Assembly: GCA_041389495.1 (NCBI GenBank)
Contig: JAWKRT010000002.1
Coordinates: 930,001 to 994,000 of the forward strand
Direction of reading: 5' to 3'
DNA: 64,000 nucleotides
DNA from: Myxococcota bacterium
GTDB lineage: Bacteria > Myxococcota_A > UBA9160 > UBA4427
Every line of letters starts with the position of its first letter. Positions within the stretch are counted from its first letter, which is position 1. Made by a program: the position numbers and the translations under genes. This document shows positions 25,765 through 34,347 of this stretch, one piece after another. The notes under the pieces are model-generated. The model had not been told where the DNA came from. It did not search any database and saw nothing but the letters and a program-made list of their open reading frames with translations.

Positions 25765-26718
25765 CTAGCGCGCGCCGCCGGGCGACGCGGACGACGCACC
25801 GTCGCGCGCGGCCGCTTCCTCCGCGTAGTGCGCGCGGCACTCCACCTCGCGACCGCGCACGACGCGGCGCCCGGCGAGCTCGCCGCGCGTCTCGTCGACG
25901 ACCGTGCACTGGCCCTCGTCGCCGTCGCGCGCGTAGTAGACGACGACCCAGTCGCGCGTGCGGCCGAGCTGGTGCGCGCGCGCGGTGTTCGAGAAGAGGG
26001 CGGTCGCGTGCCAGCCGTCGCGGTCCGTGTGGAGGACGGGCAGCCAGGCCTCGCCGCGCGGGTTGAAGCGGCGCGGTGCGATCGTGCGCAGCGCGCCGCG
26101 CCGCGCGCGCTCGCGGTAGTCGGCGTCGACGGCGAGCAGCGTCGCGACGCCGGGTCGGCGCGGCGCGTGCGCGGCGGCGGGCCCGCCCGCACTGCGGTGG
26201 CTCTCGATCCATGCGCTGCGCCGCGCGCGGCGGCGCGCCGAGCGACCGAGCATCGAGCCGAGCTGCTCGCGCACGGCGCGCACGCGGCGCGGCCCGAACC
26301 CCGGCACGGAGGTGAGCCGCCCGTCGTGCGCGGCGACCTCGAGCTCCTCGAGCGTCTCGACGCCGAGGTCGTGCACGATGCGCGACGCGAGCTCGGGCCC
26401 GAGCCCGGGCACGGTGAGCAGCAGCTGCTCGGGCGACGACTCGCCCTCGAGCCGGTCGAGCAGCGCGAGCGAGCCGCGCTGCAGCAGCTCGGCCACGTGT
26501 GCCGCGATCGTGCGGCCGATGGTCGGGAGCGCGTCGAGCGCGGCCGTGCCGCCGCGTTCGTAGAGCGCGCCGAGCGGCTCGTCGTGTGCGCGGATCGTCG
26601 CGGCGGCGTTGCGGTACGCGCGCACGCGGTAGGCGTTCGCCTCCTGCGCCTCGAGCAGGTCGGCCACGCGCTCGAGCGCGTCGGCGATCTCGGCATTCGC
26701 GACGGGCTGCGCGGCCAT
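25765..26718 (-). CDS. PolX N-terminal-like helix-hairpin-helix protein
   Basis: A 317-residue protein. Residues 5-75 match the 8-kDa N-terminal domain of family X DNA polymerases (ANAEIADALERVADLLEAQE, then FRVRAY-type YRVRAYRNAAATI). Helix-hairpin-helix units follow at about 60-70 (LPTIGRTIAAHV), 98-112 (VPGLGPELASRIVHDL) and 130-150 (VPGFGPRRVRAV). The polymerase palm is missing. Instead, residues 200-300 form a conserved C-terminal domain with RRFNPRGEAWLPVLHT and TRDWVVVYYARDGDEGQCTV. It should bind DNA ends or branched DNA in the cytoplasm. The activity of the second domain is unknown. Confidence 0.85.
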   Translation of the reverse strand: MAAQPVANAEIADALERVADLLEAQEANAYRVRAYRNAAATIRAHDEPLGALYERGGTAALDALPTIGRTIAAHVAELLQRGSLALLDRLEGESSPEQLLLTVPGLGPELASRIVHDLGVETLEELEVAAHDGRLTSVPGFGPRRVRAVREQLGSMLGRSARRRARRSAWIESHRSAGGPAAAHAPRRPGVATLLAVDADYRERARRGALRTIAPRRFNPRGEAWLPVLHTDRDGWHATALFSNTARAHQLGRTRDWVVVYYARDGDEGQCTVVDETRGELAGRRVVRGREVECRAHYAEEAAARDGASSASPGGAR

Positions 26719-26751
26719 CGCGGGCCTCCGGGCGGGCCGAGTGCGCCCGCG

Positions 26752-27273
26752 TCACTCGCGGCGGAGCGGCATCTCCGACGCGCCGTGGTGGCGCGGCTCG
26801 TGGCAGTAGGTGCAGGAGCCCGACACGCGGCCGGCCCAGAAGTAGTCGGGCGGCTCCTTCTGGACGGCGGCGAGCGCGCGCTCGATGTCGCCGATCAGGC
26901 GCGGCGCCTCGTGGTGCACGCGCGGGCGGTTCGACTCGCCTCCCTCGCCGAGCCGGCTCGCCAGCTCGTGCATGCGCTCGAGGATCGCGACCACGTCGTC
27001 GCGCGCCTCGGCCGGCGACGCAGTCTGCGCCCACATCACGCGGTCGAGCGAGTCGACCTCGCGCGCGAGCGCGCCCATCGTGGTCGTCAGCTCCTCGCGC
27101 GTGAGATAGTCGAAGTCGGGCGGATAGGTGAAGTCGCGCACCTGCGCGAGGTCGGCGCCCGTGCAGCTCGCGACGGCGAACGCGGCGACACCGGCGAGCG
27201 CGGAGGCGGCGAGGCGCCAGCGCGAGCGCGCGCGGGGCGAGTGTGCGCGGGACGGGAGGAGGGACGACGACAT
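26752..27273 (-). CDS. Monoheme c-type cytochrome-like lipoprotein
   Basis: A 173-residue protein with a lipobox at Cys37 (FAVASCTGAD) and a single heme-binding CTYCH at about 154-158 near the C-terminus. The middle is helical and soluble (EVDSLDRVMWAQTASPAEAR). One CxxCH with the covalent lipid anchor suggests a periplasmic electron carrier, or a diheme partner that lost a site; no methionine ligand is obvious. The ATG at 27273 has GAGGAG upstream. It is divergent from the DUF2846-like gene, and no oxidase or dehydrogenase is adjacent. Confidence 0.75.
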   Translation of the reverse strand: MSSSLLPSRAHSPRARSRWRLAASALAGVAAFAVASCTGADLAQVRDFTYPPDFDYLTREELTTTMGALAREVDSLDRVMWAQTASPAEARDDVVAILERMHELASRLGEGGESNRPRVHHEAPRLIGDIERALAAVQKEPPDYFWAGRVSGSCTYCHEPRHHGASEMPLRRE

Positions 27274-27340
27274 GGCGGAGATCTCCTCGGGGCGGATCGG
27301 GTCGACGAAGGCGTCGGCGTTCGGGTCGACAGCATGGCAG

Positions 27341-27988
27341 ATGCGCCGCGCGCGCGCGCGGGCGAGGCGCGGCGCCGCGGTCGCGCTGCGGCGGCTCGCG
27401 TTCGCATGCGCGCTCGCGCTGCTCGCGACCGGCGCGTGCGTGTCGTCGCGCGCGCCCGTCGTGTCGGTGCGCGCGGCCGCGCCCGGGCTCGCGCCGCTCG
27501 CGCCGCCGCCCGACCGCGCCGTCGTCGTGTTCGTGCAGCCGACGAAGCGCACCTACGACTGGGCCGCGATCTACGAGGACGATCGCTTCGTCGCGGTCGT
27601 CCAGGATCGCAGCCACGCCGTGCACGAGACGGCGCCCGGCGCGCACCGCTACGCCGTCGTGAGCGAGGCCGCCGACTTCCTCGACGCCGAGCTCGCGGGC
27701 GGACGCGTCTACTTCGTGCGGGTCGAGCCGCGCATGGGGGGCGTGCGCATGCGCTACACGCTGATCCCGATCGCCGCCGGCCTCGAGCGCTGGGACGAGC
27801 TCCCCGGCTGGCTCGCCGCGACGCACGCCGCGACGCCGAACGCGCGCGCGCTCGAGTGGGTCGACGCGCACGCCGAGGGCGCGGCGCGCCTGCGGGAGCG
27901 CTACCTGGAGAAGTGGCTCGGCCGGGCCGACCGCCCGGCGCTCGCTCCGCGCGACGGCGTCGCCGCGTGGCCGCCGGGCGCCGACTAG
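27341..27988 (+). CDS. DUF2846-like lipoprotein
   Basis: About 215 residues from ATG 27341. A basic N-terminus leads into a hydrophobic stretch ending in a likely lipobox (ALLATGACVSS). The body follows the DUF2846 pattern: PDRAVVVFVQPTKRTYDW, IYEDDRFVAVVQDRSHAVHE, APGAHRYAVVSEAA and AELAGGRVYFVRVEPRM, an all-beta surface lipoprotein domain. An earlier ATG at 27272 has a stronger GGAGGAGGG site but would add a long hydrophilic lead before the signal peptide. The C-terminal 60 residues are helical and charged. Function is unknown. Confidence 0.75.
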   Translation: MRRARARARRGAAVALRRLAFACALALLATGACVSSRAPVVSVRAAAPGLAPLAPPPDRAVVVFVQPTKRTYDWAAIYEDDRFVAVVQDRSHAVHETAPGAHRYAVVSEAADFLDAELAGGRVYFVRVEPRMGGVRMRYTLIPIAAGLERWDELPGWLAATHAATPNARALEWVDAHAEGAARLRERYLEKWLGRADRPALAPRDGVAAWPPGAD

Positions 27989-28049
27989 CATCGGTCGCGT
28001 CCCCGCGCCGCGGCGCGCGTCTCCCGGGCGCGGCCCCGGCGCGCTCCTT

Positions 28050-28095
28050 GGCTAGTCGCGGTCCGGGGCTAGTCGCGGTCCGGGGCTAGTCGCGG
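28050..28095. repeat. 17-base tandem repeat spanning a stop codon
   Basis: GGCTAGTCGCGGTCCGG occurs at 28050-28066 and 28067-28083, with a 12-base partial copy at 28084-28095. The partial copy contains the true stop of the TetR gene (28086-28088). The two full copies, downstream on the minus strand, repeat that stop. Confidence 0.9.
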
Positions 28096-28730
28096 AACAG
28101 GAAGCGCTCGACCATCTCGGCGGTGTTGCGCGCGGCGGCGTCGATCTCGGCGGGCGTCCCGTGCATGTACGCGTGCACGGCGTTCCACTGCACCGCGTTC
28201 ACGACGATCAGCGCGGCGCCCTCGACGTCGAGCCCGTCGCGCAGCTGCGCGGGGCCGATCGCGCGCGCGAAGTCGACGACCGCGCAGCGCAGCCGCTCGC
28301 GCACGCGCTCGAACGGCGCGTGGAAGTCGGGGTCCTTGAAGTAGCGCTCCCACAGCACGCGCTGGATGCCGGGGCGCAGCGTCTGCATGTGGAAGAGCGT
28401 GTCGATCAGCTCGCGCGTGTGCTCGCGCACGTCGCCGCCCGCCCAGCGCTCGGGGTCGAGCCCGCGCAGCACGACGTCGGCGAGCTCCGTCGACCACAGG
28501 CCGAAGAGGGTCAGCAGGAGCTCGCGCTTGTCGGGGAAGTAGCCGTACAGCGTGCCGACGCCGATGCCCGCACGCGCCGCGATCATGGCCGTCGTCGTGT
28601 CGTCGTAGCCGTGGTGCTCGAAGCAGTCGACGGCGGCAGCGAGGATGCGCTCGCGCGTACGGCGGCTGCGCGCCTGCTGCGGGACGCGTCGGCGGGCGGG
28701 CCGCGCGGGGGCGTTCGAGGCTCGGGCCAT
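28086..28730 (-). CDS. TetR family transcriptional regulator
   Basis: A 214-residue TetR regulator. The N-terminus is basic and Ala/Pro-rich (RASNAPARPARRRVPQQARS). The HTH follows at residues 22-68 with RTRERILAAAVDCFEHHGYD, TAMIAARAGIGVGTLYGYFP and KRELLLTLFGLW. The C-terminal domain is helical. It is divergent from the ferritin-like gene and the following acyl-CoA dehydrogenase pair, so it is a candidate repressor of that catabolic block. No palindromic operator is obvious in the 176-base gap. Its stop lies in a tandem duplication. Confidence 0.92.
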   Translation of the reverse strand: MARASNAPARPARRRVPQQARSRRTRERILAAAVDCFEHHGYDDTTTAMIAARAGIGVGTLYGYFPDKRELLLTLFGLWSTELADVVLRGLDPERWAGGDVREHTRELIDTLFHMQTLRPGIQRVLWERYFKDPDFHAPFERVRERLRCAVVDFARAIGPAQLRDGLDVEGAALIVVNAVQWNAVHAYMHGTPAEIDAAARNTAEMVERFLFRD

Positions 28731-28906
28731 GACCGGAATCTACCTGAAACCAAAGAGGATTCGCGACAAATGCGAATCCGACGTCGATTTTCATTGACGC
28801 TCCGTGGGCGCCCGCGTACGGTGCCGCCGTCGCCCACGCTCGGGCGCGCGACGCGCGCCCGCCCGCACCACGCGCCCGCACCCAGCACCCGCAGGAGGGG
28901 AGCTCG

Positions 28907-29926
28907 ATGGCCACGGCTTCGGATGTGAACCGGCTCGGGAGCCTCGATCGCGAGATCGAGACGATCCTCACGTCCTTCGACACGAACTACGTCTGGAACT
29001 ACGGGAGCATCCACGAGGGGCTCCACGACCTGTACGAGAAGGCGAAGCGCGACCAGTGGAACTCCACGACGCAGCTCGCGTGGGACACGCAGGTCGACCC
29101 CGAGGCGAACATCCTGCCGCAAGGCGTCAACCCGCTGCAGGGCTGGGGGCCGTTCGAGAAGCTCGACGACAAGGAGCGCCAGCGCTTCCACCACGCGCAG
29201 GTGGCGCTCCAGCTCTCGCAGTTCCTGCACGGCGAGCAGGGCGCGCTGATCGTCGCGTCGCAGCTCGTCGGCGGCGTGCCGTGGATCGACGCGAAGTACT
29301 ACGCGGGCACGCAGACGATGGACGAGGCGCGCCACGTCGAGGTGTTCAGCCGCTACCTGCACGAGAAGCTCGAGTGGGAGTGGCCGATCAACCAGCACCT
29401 GAAGGCGCTGCTCGACGCGACGATCAAGGAGTCGCGCTGGGACTTCAAGTATCTCGGGATGCAGGTGCTGATCGAGGGGCTCGCGATGGGCGCCTTCGGC
29501 AACCTGTTCCTGGTCGCGCAGGAGCCGCTGCTCAAGGAGCTGCTCAAGTACGTGATGAAGGACGAGTCGCGCCACGTCGCGTTCGGCGTGCTCTCGCTGC
29601 GCGGCTACTACGACGAGATGTCCGCGAGCGAGCTCGCCGACCGCGAGGAGTTCATCATCTACGCGTGCCGGCTGATGCGCGATCGCCTGGTCGGCGACGA
29701 CATCGCGCGGCTCTACGGGTGGAACCCGACCGACGTGCAGCAGCTCGTGCTCGCATCGCCGGTCGGCAGGCAGTTCCGCACGCTGATCTTCCAGCGCGTC
29801 GTGCCGAACCTGAAGAAGCTCGGGCTCCTCACGCCGAAGGTGCGCCGCGCCTTCACGGAGATGGAGATCATCCACTTCGAGGACTTCGACACGGACGCGG
29901 CGGACGCGGCGCTCGGCTTCGCGTAG
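28907..29926 (+). CDS. Ferritin-like diiron protein
   Basis: A 339-residue ferritin-like protein. Candidate iron ligands come in the correct order for a carboxylate-bridged diiron site: E110 (HGEQ), E140 and H143 (DEARH), E190 (IEGLAM), and E220 and H223 (DESRH). The spacing suits a four-helix bundle of the ribonucleotide-reductase-R2-like or AurF-like kind rather than bacterioferritin. The N-terminal 90 residues are helical with WNSTTQLAWDTQVDPEANIL. An oxygenase or hydroxylase role on a CoA-linked or lipid substrate is suggested by the following acyl-CoA dehydrogenases, but is inference. Confidence 0.88.
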   Translation: MATASDVNRLGSLDREIETILTSFDTNYVWNYGSIHEGLHDLYEKAKRDQWNSTTQLAWDTQVDPEANILPQGVNPLQGWGPFEKLDDKERQRFHHAQVALQLSQFLHGEQGALIVASQLVGGVPWIDAKYYAGTQTMDEARHVEVFSRYLHEKLEWEWPINQHLKALLDATIKESRWDFKYLGMQVLIEGLAMGAFGNLFLVAQEPLLKELLKYVMKDESRHVAFGVLSLRGYYDEMSASELADREEFIIYACRLMRDRLVGDDIARLYGWNPTDVQQLVLASPVGRQFRTLIFQRVVPNLKKLGLLTPKVRRAFTEMEIIHFEDFDTDAADAALGFA

Positions 29927-30097
29927 GTGACCGCGCGGCGGGCCGCGGCCGGCGGTCGAGGCGCGCGCCGGGGGCCTGCCAAGGGGCGCGAGCTGGGGTA
30001 GAACCTGCCCCGGCCCGCGCCGCCCCCCGCGCGCTCGCCGCGCCGTCGCCGCGCGTGCTCCGGGGCCCGACGGGTATCGCCCGGAGGCACCCCGCCC

Positions 30098-31276
30098 ATG
30101 TACATCGGCCTGAACGAGGAGCAGCAGGCGCTGCGCGCCGAGCTCCGCGCCTACTATGCGAAGCTGCTGACGCCCGAGATCCGCGAGGCGCTGCACGCCG
30201 AGGCCGGCTGCGGCCCCGTGCATCGCCAGGTCATCCGCCAGATGGGCGAGGACGGCTGGCTCGGCATCGGCTGGCCCGCGCAGTACGGCGGGCAGGGCCG
30301 CTCGCAGATCGAGCAGTTCATCTTCTTCGACGAGTCGATGCGCGTCGGCGCGCCCGTGCCGATGCTCACGATCAACACCGTCGGCCCGACGCTCTACCAG
30401 AACGCGAGCGAGGCGATGAAGGCCGAGCTCCTGCCGAAGATCACGGCGGGCGAGATCCTCTTCTGCATCGGCTACACCGAGCCCGGCGCCGGCACCGACC
30501 TCGCGTCGCTCAAGACGCGCGCCGACCGCGACGGCGACGAGTACGTCATCAACGGGCAGAAGATCTTCACGTCCGTCGCCGGCGACGCGGACTACATCTG
30601 GCTCGCGGCGCGCACCGACCAGGAGGCCGCGAAGCACGGCGGCATCTCGATGTTCGTCGTGCCGATGGACACGCCCGGCATCCGCATCGAGCCGATGCAC
30701 CTGCTGTCGCACCACGACATCAACACGACCTTCTTCGACGACGTGCGCGTGCCCGCGAGCGCGCTCGTCGGCGGCGAGAACAAGGGCTGGAAGCTCATCA
30801 CGAGCCAGCTCAACCACGAGCGCGTCACGCTCTGCTCGTCGGGCATGATCGAGGGCACGTTCGAGGCGGTGCTCGCGTGGGCGCGCGAGACGAAGCGCGC
30901 CGACGGCACGCGCGTGATCGACCAGGAGTGGGTGCGCACGAACCTGGCGCGCGTCTGGGCGGGCATCCAGTTCATGCGCCTCCAGAACTGGAAGGTCGCC
31001 TTCGACGCCACGCACGGCGAGCTCGCGCCGCAGGACGCCTCCGCGCTCAAGGTCTACGGCACCGAGTTCTACATGCAGGCGATCCGGCTCATGATGGAGG
31101 TCATCGGGCCGCGCGCGTATCTCGTGCGCGAGTCGGCCGAGGCCGTCCTGATGGGCCAGCTCGACAACGTCTACCGCTCGCTCCTCATCCTGACGTTCGG
31201 CGGTGGCACCAACGAAGTGCAGCGCGACCTGATCGGGCTGTTCGGGCTGCGCCTGCCGCGCATCCCGCGGATGTAG
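30098..31276 (+). CDS. Acyl-CoA dehydrogenase (FadE-type, pair member)
   Basis: A 392-residue acyl-CoA dehydrogenase. The FAD/substrate motif is FCIGYTEPGAGTDLASLKTR (about 125-145), followed by YVINGQKIFTS and ERVTLCSSGMIEG. The C-terminal end is FGGGTNEVQRDLIGLFGLRL, the usual FAD-binding tail. The classical catalytic Glu after the YGG turn is absent in this subunit. The next gene encodes a second ACAD 28 bases away, and such pairs form alpha2beta2 enzymes in steroid and branched-acyl breakdown (as FadE26-FadE27). The start at 30098 has CGGAGG about ten bases upstream. Confidence 0.93.
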   Translation: MYIGLNEEQQALRAELRAYYAKLLTPEIREALHAEAGCGPVHRQVIRQMGEDGWLGIGWPAQYGGQGRSQIEQFIFFDESMRVGAPVPMLTINTVGPTLYQNASEAMKAELLPKITAGEILFCIGYTEPGAGTDLASLKTRADRDGDEYVINGQKIFTSVAGDADYIWLAARTDQEAAKHGGISMFVVPMDTPGIRIEPMHLLSHHDINTTFFDDVRVPASALVGGENKGWKLITSQLNHERVTLCSSGMIEGTFEAVLAWARETKRADGTRVIDQEWVRTNLARVWAGIQFMRLQNWKVAFDATHGELAPQDASALKVYGTEFYMQAIRLMMEVIGPRAYLVRESAEAVLMGQLDNVYRSLLILTFGGGTNEVQRDLIGLFGLRLPRIPRM

Positions 31277-31304
31277 TCCGGCCGCGGCCGGCACGGAGAC
31301 GACG

Positions 31305-32456
31305 ATGGACTTCGGTTACAGCGACGAGCAGCAGGCGATCGTCGAGCTCGCGAGCCAGGTGCTCGCCGAGCACTCGAGCCACGAGCGGCAGCGCGCCGTC
31401 GAGACGAGCGGCGGGCCGCGCTTCGACGCCGAGCTGTGGAAGCAGCTCGCGGAGACGGGCCTGCTCGGCACGGCCGTGCCCGAGGCGCAGGGGGGCGCGG
31501 GCCTCGGCTTCCTCGAGGTCGCGGCGATCTGCGAGAAGGTCGGCCGGCACACCGCCGCGGTGCCCTTCCTCGAGACGGTCGTCGGCGGCGTGCTGCCGAT
31601 CGCCGAGTTCGGGAGCGAGAAGCAGCGCGAGGAATGGCTGCCGCGCGTCGCGGAGGGCCGCGCGATCCTGACCGCGGCGCTGCAGGAGGACCAGGCGGAC
31701 CCGGCGAAGCCCGCGACGAGCGCGCGCCGCGACGGCGCGGGCTGGGTGCTCTCGGGTGCGAAGCTTCCCGTCGCGTTCGCCGAGCTCGCCGATCTCGTGC
31801 TCGTGCCCGCCACGCTCGACGGCGGCGACGTCGCCGTGTTCCTCGTCGACCCGAAGGCGAAGGGCGTGTCGCTCGTGCCGCTCGCGACCATGACGGGCCA
31901 GCCCGCGTCGCTCCTGCGCCTCGACGGCGTGCGCGTCGGCGAGGACGCGGTGCTCGGCGGCGTCGGCGCGGGGCGCCTCGTGCTCGACGGCATGCGGCTG
32001 CGCGCGACGGCCGCGCAGTGCGCGGCGGGTGCGGGCCTGTGCGAGGCCGCGCTCGAGATGACGGCCGCCTACATCAAGGAGCGCAAGCAGTTCGGACAGC
32101 CGATCGCGATGTTCCAGGCCGTCGGCCACCGCGCGGCCGACGCGTTCATCGACGTGCAGGCCGTGCGGCTCACCGCGCAGCAGGCGTGCTGGCGCATCGC
32201 GGCGGGGCTGCCCGCCGAGAGCGAGGTCGCGCTCGCGAAGTACTGGCTCGCCGAGGCCGGCGCGCGCGTCGTCGCGGCCGCGCAGCACCTGCACGGCGGC
32301 ATGGGCGTCGACCGCGACTACCCCGTCCACCGCTTCTACCTGTTCGCGAAGCAGCTCGAGCTCGATCTCGGCGGCGCGACGCGGCAGCTGCTGCGCATCG
32401 GCGACCACCTCGCCGAGATGCCGCTCGGCGAGGTGGGGGCGCGCTTCCAGCCGTGA
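31305..32456 (+). CDS. Acyl-CoA dehydrogenase (pair partner)
   Basis: A 383-residue acyl-CoA dehydrogenase with a divergent FAD region: TAALQEDQADPAKPATSARR replaces the usual GxTEPGxGSD stretch. The C-terminal part keeps AAYIKERKQFGQPIAMFQAV and then HLHGGMGVDRDYPVHRFYL, where Asp sits near the usual catalytic acid. It is the natural partner of the preceding dehydrogenase; one subunit supplies most of the FAD site and the other the base. The start is ATG 31305 after a GGAGACGACG leader. Its stop overlaps the next gene by four bases (GTGA). Confidence 0.92.
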   Translation: MDFGYSDEQQAIVELASQVLAEHSSHERQRAVETSGGPRFDAELWKQLAETGLLGTAVPEAQGGAGLGFLEVAAICEKVGRHTAAVPFLETVVGGVLPIAEFGSEKQREEWLPRVAEGRAILTAALQEDQADPAKPATSARRDGAGWVLSGAKLPVAFAELADLVLVPATLDGGDVAVFLVDPKAKGVSLVPLATMTGQPASLLRLDGVRVGEDAVLGGVGAGRLVLDGMRLRATAAQCAAGAGLCEAALEMTAAYIKERKQFGQPIAMFQAVGHRAADAFIDVQAVRLTAQQACWRIAAGLPAESEVALAKYWLAEAGARVVAAAQHLHGGMGVDRDYPVHRFYLFAKQLELDLGGATRQLLRIGDHLAEMPLGEVGARFQP

Positions 32457-33604
32457 TCACCGAGCTCGACGACTACGCCGTCCACCAGACGACCGACCCG
32501 GTCGCGCACCCCGCGACCGGCGATCGCAACTTCTACGACCGCTACTGGTTCAACGGCATCGACGCGGGCGGCGCGTTCACGTTCGAGGTGGGCTTCGGCC
32601 TCTACCCGAACCGCTTCGTGCAGGACGGCCACGTGAGCGTGCTGTGCGACGGCGTGCAGACGAGCTTCCACGGCTCGCGGCGCGCGCCCGCCGAGCGGCG
32701 CGACGGCTCGGTCGGGCCGCTGCGCGTCGCGGTCGAGCGGCCGCTGCGCGAGGTGCGCGTCGTGCTCGCGGCGAACGAGTCGGGCGTCGAGTGCGACCTG
32801 CTCTTCCGCGCGACGACGACGCCGACCGAGGAGCCCAAGAACGTGATGCGCGACGGCACGCGGCTCCTGATGGAGACGTCGCGCTTCACGCAGTTCGGGA
32901 CGTGGGAAGGCTTCGTGCGCGTCGACGGCACGCGCATCGACGTGCGCGCGGAGACGACGTACGGCACGCGCGACCGCTCGTGGGGCGTGCGTCCGGTGGG
33001 CGAGCCCGAGGGCGGCGCGCCCGGCAAGCTCGCGACGCCGGGCGTGCACTGGGTGTGGGCGCCGCTCCAGTTCGACGACGTGTGCACGCAGTACGGCACG
33101 TTCCAGGACCCGGACGGCCGGCCGACGCAGCTCTCGGCCTGCATCGTCCCGCGCCACGCGACGCCCGACGCCGTGCCCGCGCGCGAGGACGCGCACCGCG
33201 AGATGCGGCGCATGTCGCACGCGACGCGCTTCGCGGCGGGAACGCGCTGGCCCGAGTCGGCGACGCTCTCGTTCGAGACGCGCGAGGGCGAGGCCGTCGA
33301 GATCGCGCTCGAGCCCATCCCGGGCATCCCGCGCTTCCACATGCACGGCATCGGCTACCGCCATCCCGAGTGGGGGCACGGCCTGTGGAAGGGCGACCTC
33401 GCCGTCGCGGGCGAGCGCTGGAAGCTCGCCGACGTCGACCCGCGCGACCCCGTCGCCATCCACGCGCACACGCCCGTGCGCGCGCGCATGACGGGGCTCG
33501 GCCGCGAGCGCACGGGCATCGGCACGCTCGAGACGATTCCCTTCGGTCCGCACGCGCCGTCCGGGCTCACCGGCATCCTCGACGGCGCGCCCGCGCGCGA
33601 CTGA
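32453..33604 (+). CDS. AttH/CrtC-like (DUF7064/7065-type) protein
   Basis: A 383-residue protein in the group of uncharacterised beta-rich proteins found beside acyl-CoA dehydrogenases in deltaproteobacteria and actinobacteria. Recognisable pieces are DRNFYDRYWFNGIDAGGAFT, FGTWEGFVRVDGTRI, TYGTRDRSWGVRPVGEPEGG and FHMHGIGYRHPEWGHGLWKG. The GTRDRSWGVRP motif and the two-domain beta layout recall the AttH/CrtC lipocalin-like fold, so lipid or terpenoid binding is plausible; this is inference. The start is GTG 32453, overlapping the ACAD stop. It belongs to the same operon as the dehydrogenase pair. Confidence 0.8.
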   Translation: MITELDDYAVHQTTDPVAHPATGDRNFYDRYWFNGIDAGGAFTFEVGFGLYPNRFVQDGHVSVLCDGVQTSFHGSRRAPAERRDGSVGPLRVAVERPLREVRVVLAANESGVECDLLFRATTTPTEEPKNVMRDGTRLLMETSRFTQFGTWEGFVRVDGTRIDVRAETTYGTRDRSWGVRPVGEPEGGAPGKLATPGVHWVWAPLQFDDVCTQYGTFQDPDGRPTQLSACIVPRHATPDAVPAREDAHREMRRMSHATRFAAGTRWPESATLSFETREGEAVEIALEPIPGIPRFHMHGIGYRHPEWGHGLWKGDLAVAGERWKLADVDPRDPVAIHAHTPVRARMTGLGRERTGIGTLETIPFGPHAPSGLTGILDGAPARD

Positions 33605-33629
33605 CCCGACCCACCGAGGAGGCCCCGCC

Positions 33630-34085
33630 ATGACGATCGAAGACCCGCGCCCCGCGATCCACGTCGGCCGCGACGACCTGCCGTTCGTCGGCATGCCCGA
33701 CAAGGCGCAGCTCAAGGTGCTGCAGGTGAAGCGCGGCGAAGGCCTCTGGATCATCGAGAACATCTTCCCGGCCGGCTACGAGGTGCAGACGCACCGCCAC
33801 AGCGGCCCCGTCTGGGGCTACACGGTGAGCGGCGCGTGGAAGTACAAGGAGTACGACTACGTCAACCGCGCCGGCTCCTTCCTCTACGAGCCGGCGGGCT
33901 CCGTCCACACGCTGCAGTCGATCGAGGACGACACGCGCGTGTGGTTCCACATGTACGGCGTCAACATGAACCTCGACGCGAACGGCAACGTGGAGTCCGT
34001 CGTGAGCGGCGACACGGCACTCGCCTACTACCTGTATGCATGCAAAGAGCTGGGATACGGGGAGCCCAACGTCCTCGTCGAGTAG
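33630..34085 (+). CDS. Cupin, 2,4'-dihydroxyacetophenone dioxygenase family
   Basis: A 151-residue cupin of the 2,4'-dihydroxyacetophenone dioxygenase type. Metal-binding residues are in EVQTHRHSGPVWGYTVSG (two His of motif 1, about 52-69) and EPAGSVHTLQSIEDDT (His of motif 2, about 90-105). The N-terminus MTIEDPRPAIHVGRDDLPFV is typical for the family. Members cleave C-C bonds in aromatic ketones, but most annotated relatives are untested. ATG 33630 has GAGGAGG upstream. It ends the catabolic run begun at 28907. Confidence 0.88.
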   Translation: MTIEDPRPAIHVGRDDLPFVGMPDKAQLKVLQVKRGEGLWIIENIFPAGYEVQTHRHSGPVWGYTVSGAWKYKEYDYVNRAGSFLYEPAGSVHTLQSIEDDTRVWFHMYGVNMNLDANGNVESVVSGDTALAYYLYACKELGYGEPNVLVE

Positions 34086-34098
34086 GTCACGGGCACGC

Positions 34099-34214
34099 GC
34101 GGCGGGCGGGCGTGTTTCGCGAATGGCTCGCCCGCGCGTCGGGGCTGGGTGCTCGCCAGGGGACGCTTCTAGCGCGGGCTCCGCTTTATTTCGCGAAACC
34201 CGCCCGCCCGCCGC
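34099..34214. repeat. Palindromic interspersed repeat, copy 1
   Basis: A 116-base element bounded by near-perfect inverted ends (34099-34123 against 34190-34214, about one mismatch), ending inward in TTTCGCGAA. The interior contains GAATGGCTCGCCCGCGCGTC at 34121-34140, which also occurs in inverted orientation at about 34951-34970 in copy 2. The size and terminal inverted repeats fit a MITE or other small dispersed element. No gene lies inside. Confidence 0.75.
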
Positions 34215-34347
34215 GCTTGCGGTCGATTCGCAGACGTTCGGCTCGCGTGGGCCTGGGACTGGGTGGCAGGGTGCCGCTGCGAGCTTCGCGGCCAGGCCTG
34301 CTCGAGATTGGGTGGCTCGATGGGTCGTCTGCGAGGGGGGGGTAGCC

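Noticed and set aside
28050..28095. A CRISPR-like array
   Set aside because: The 17-base units are directly adjacent without spacers and only 2.7 copies; it is a simple tandem repeat.
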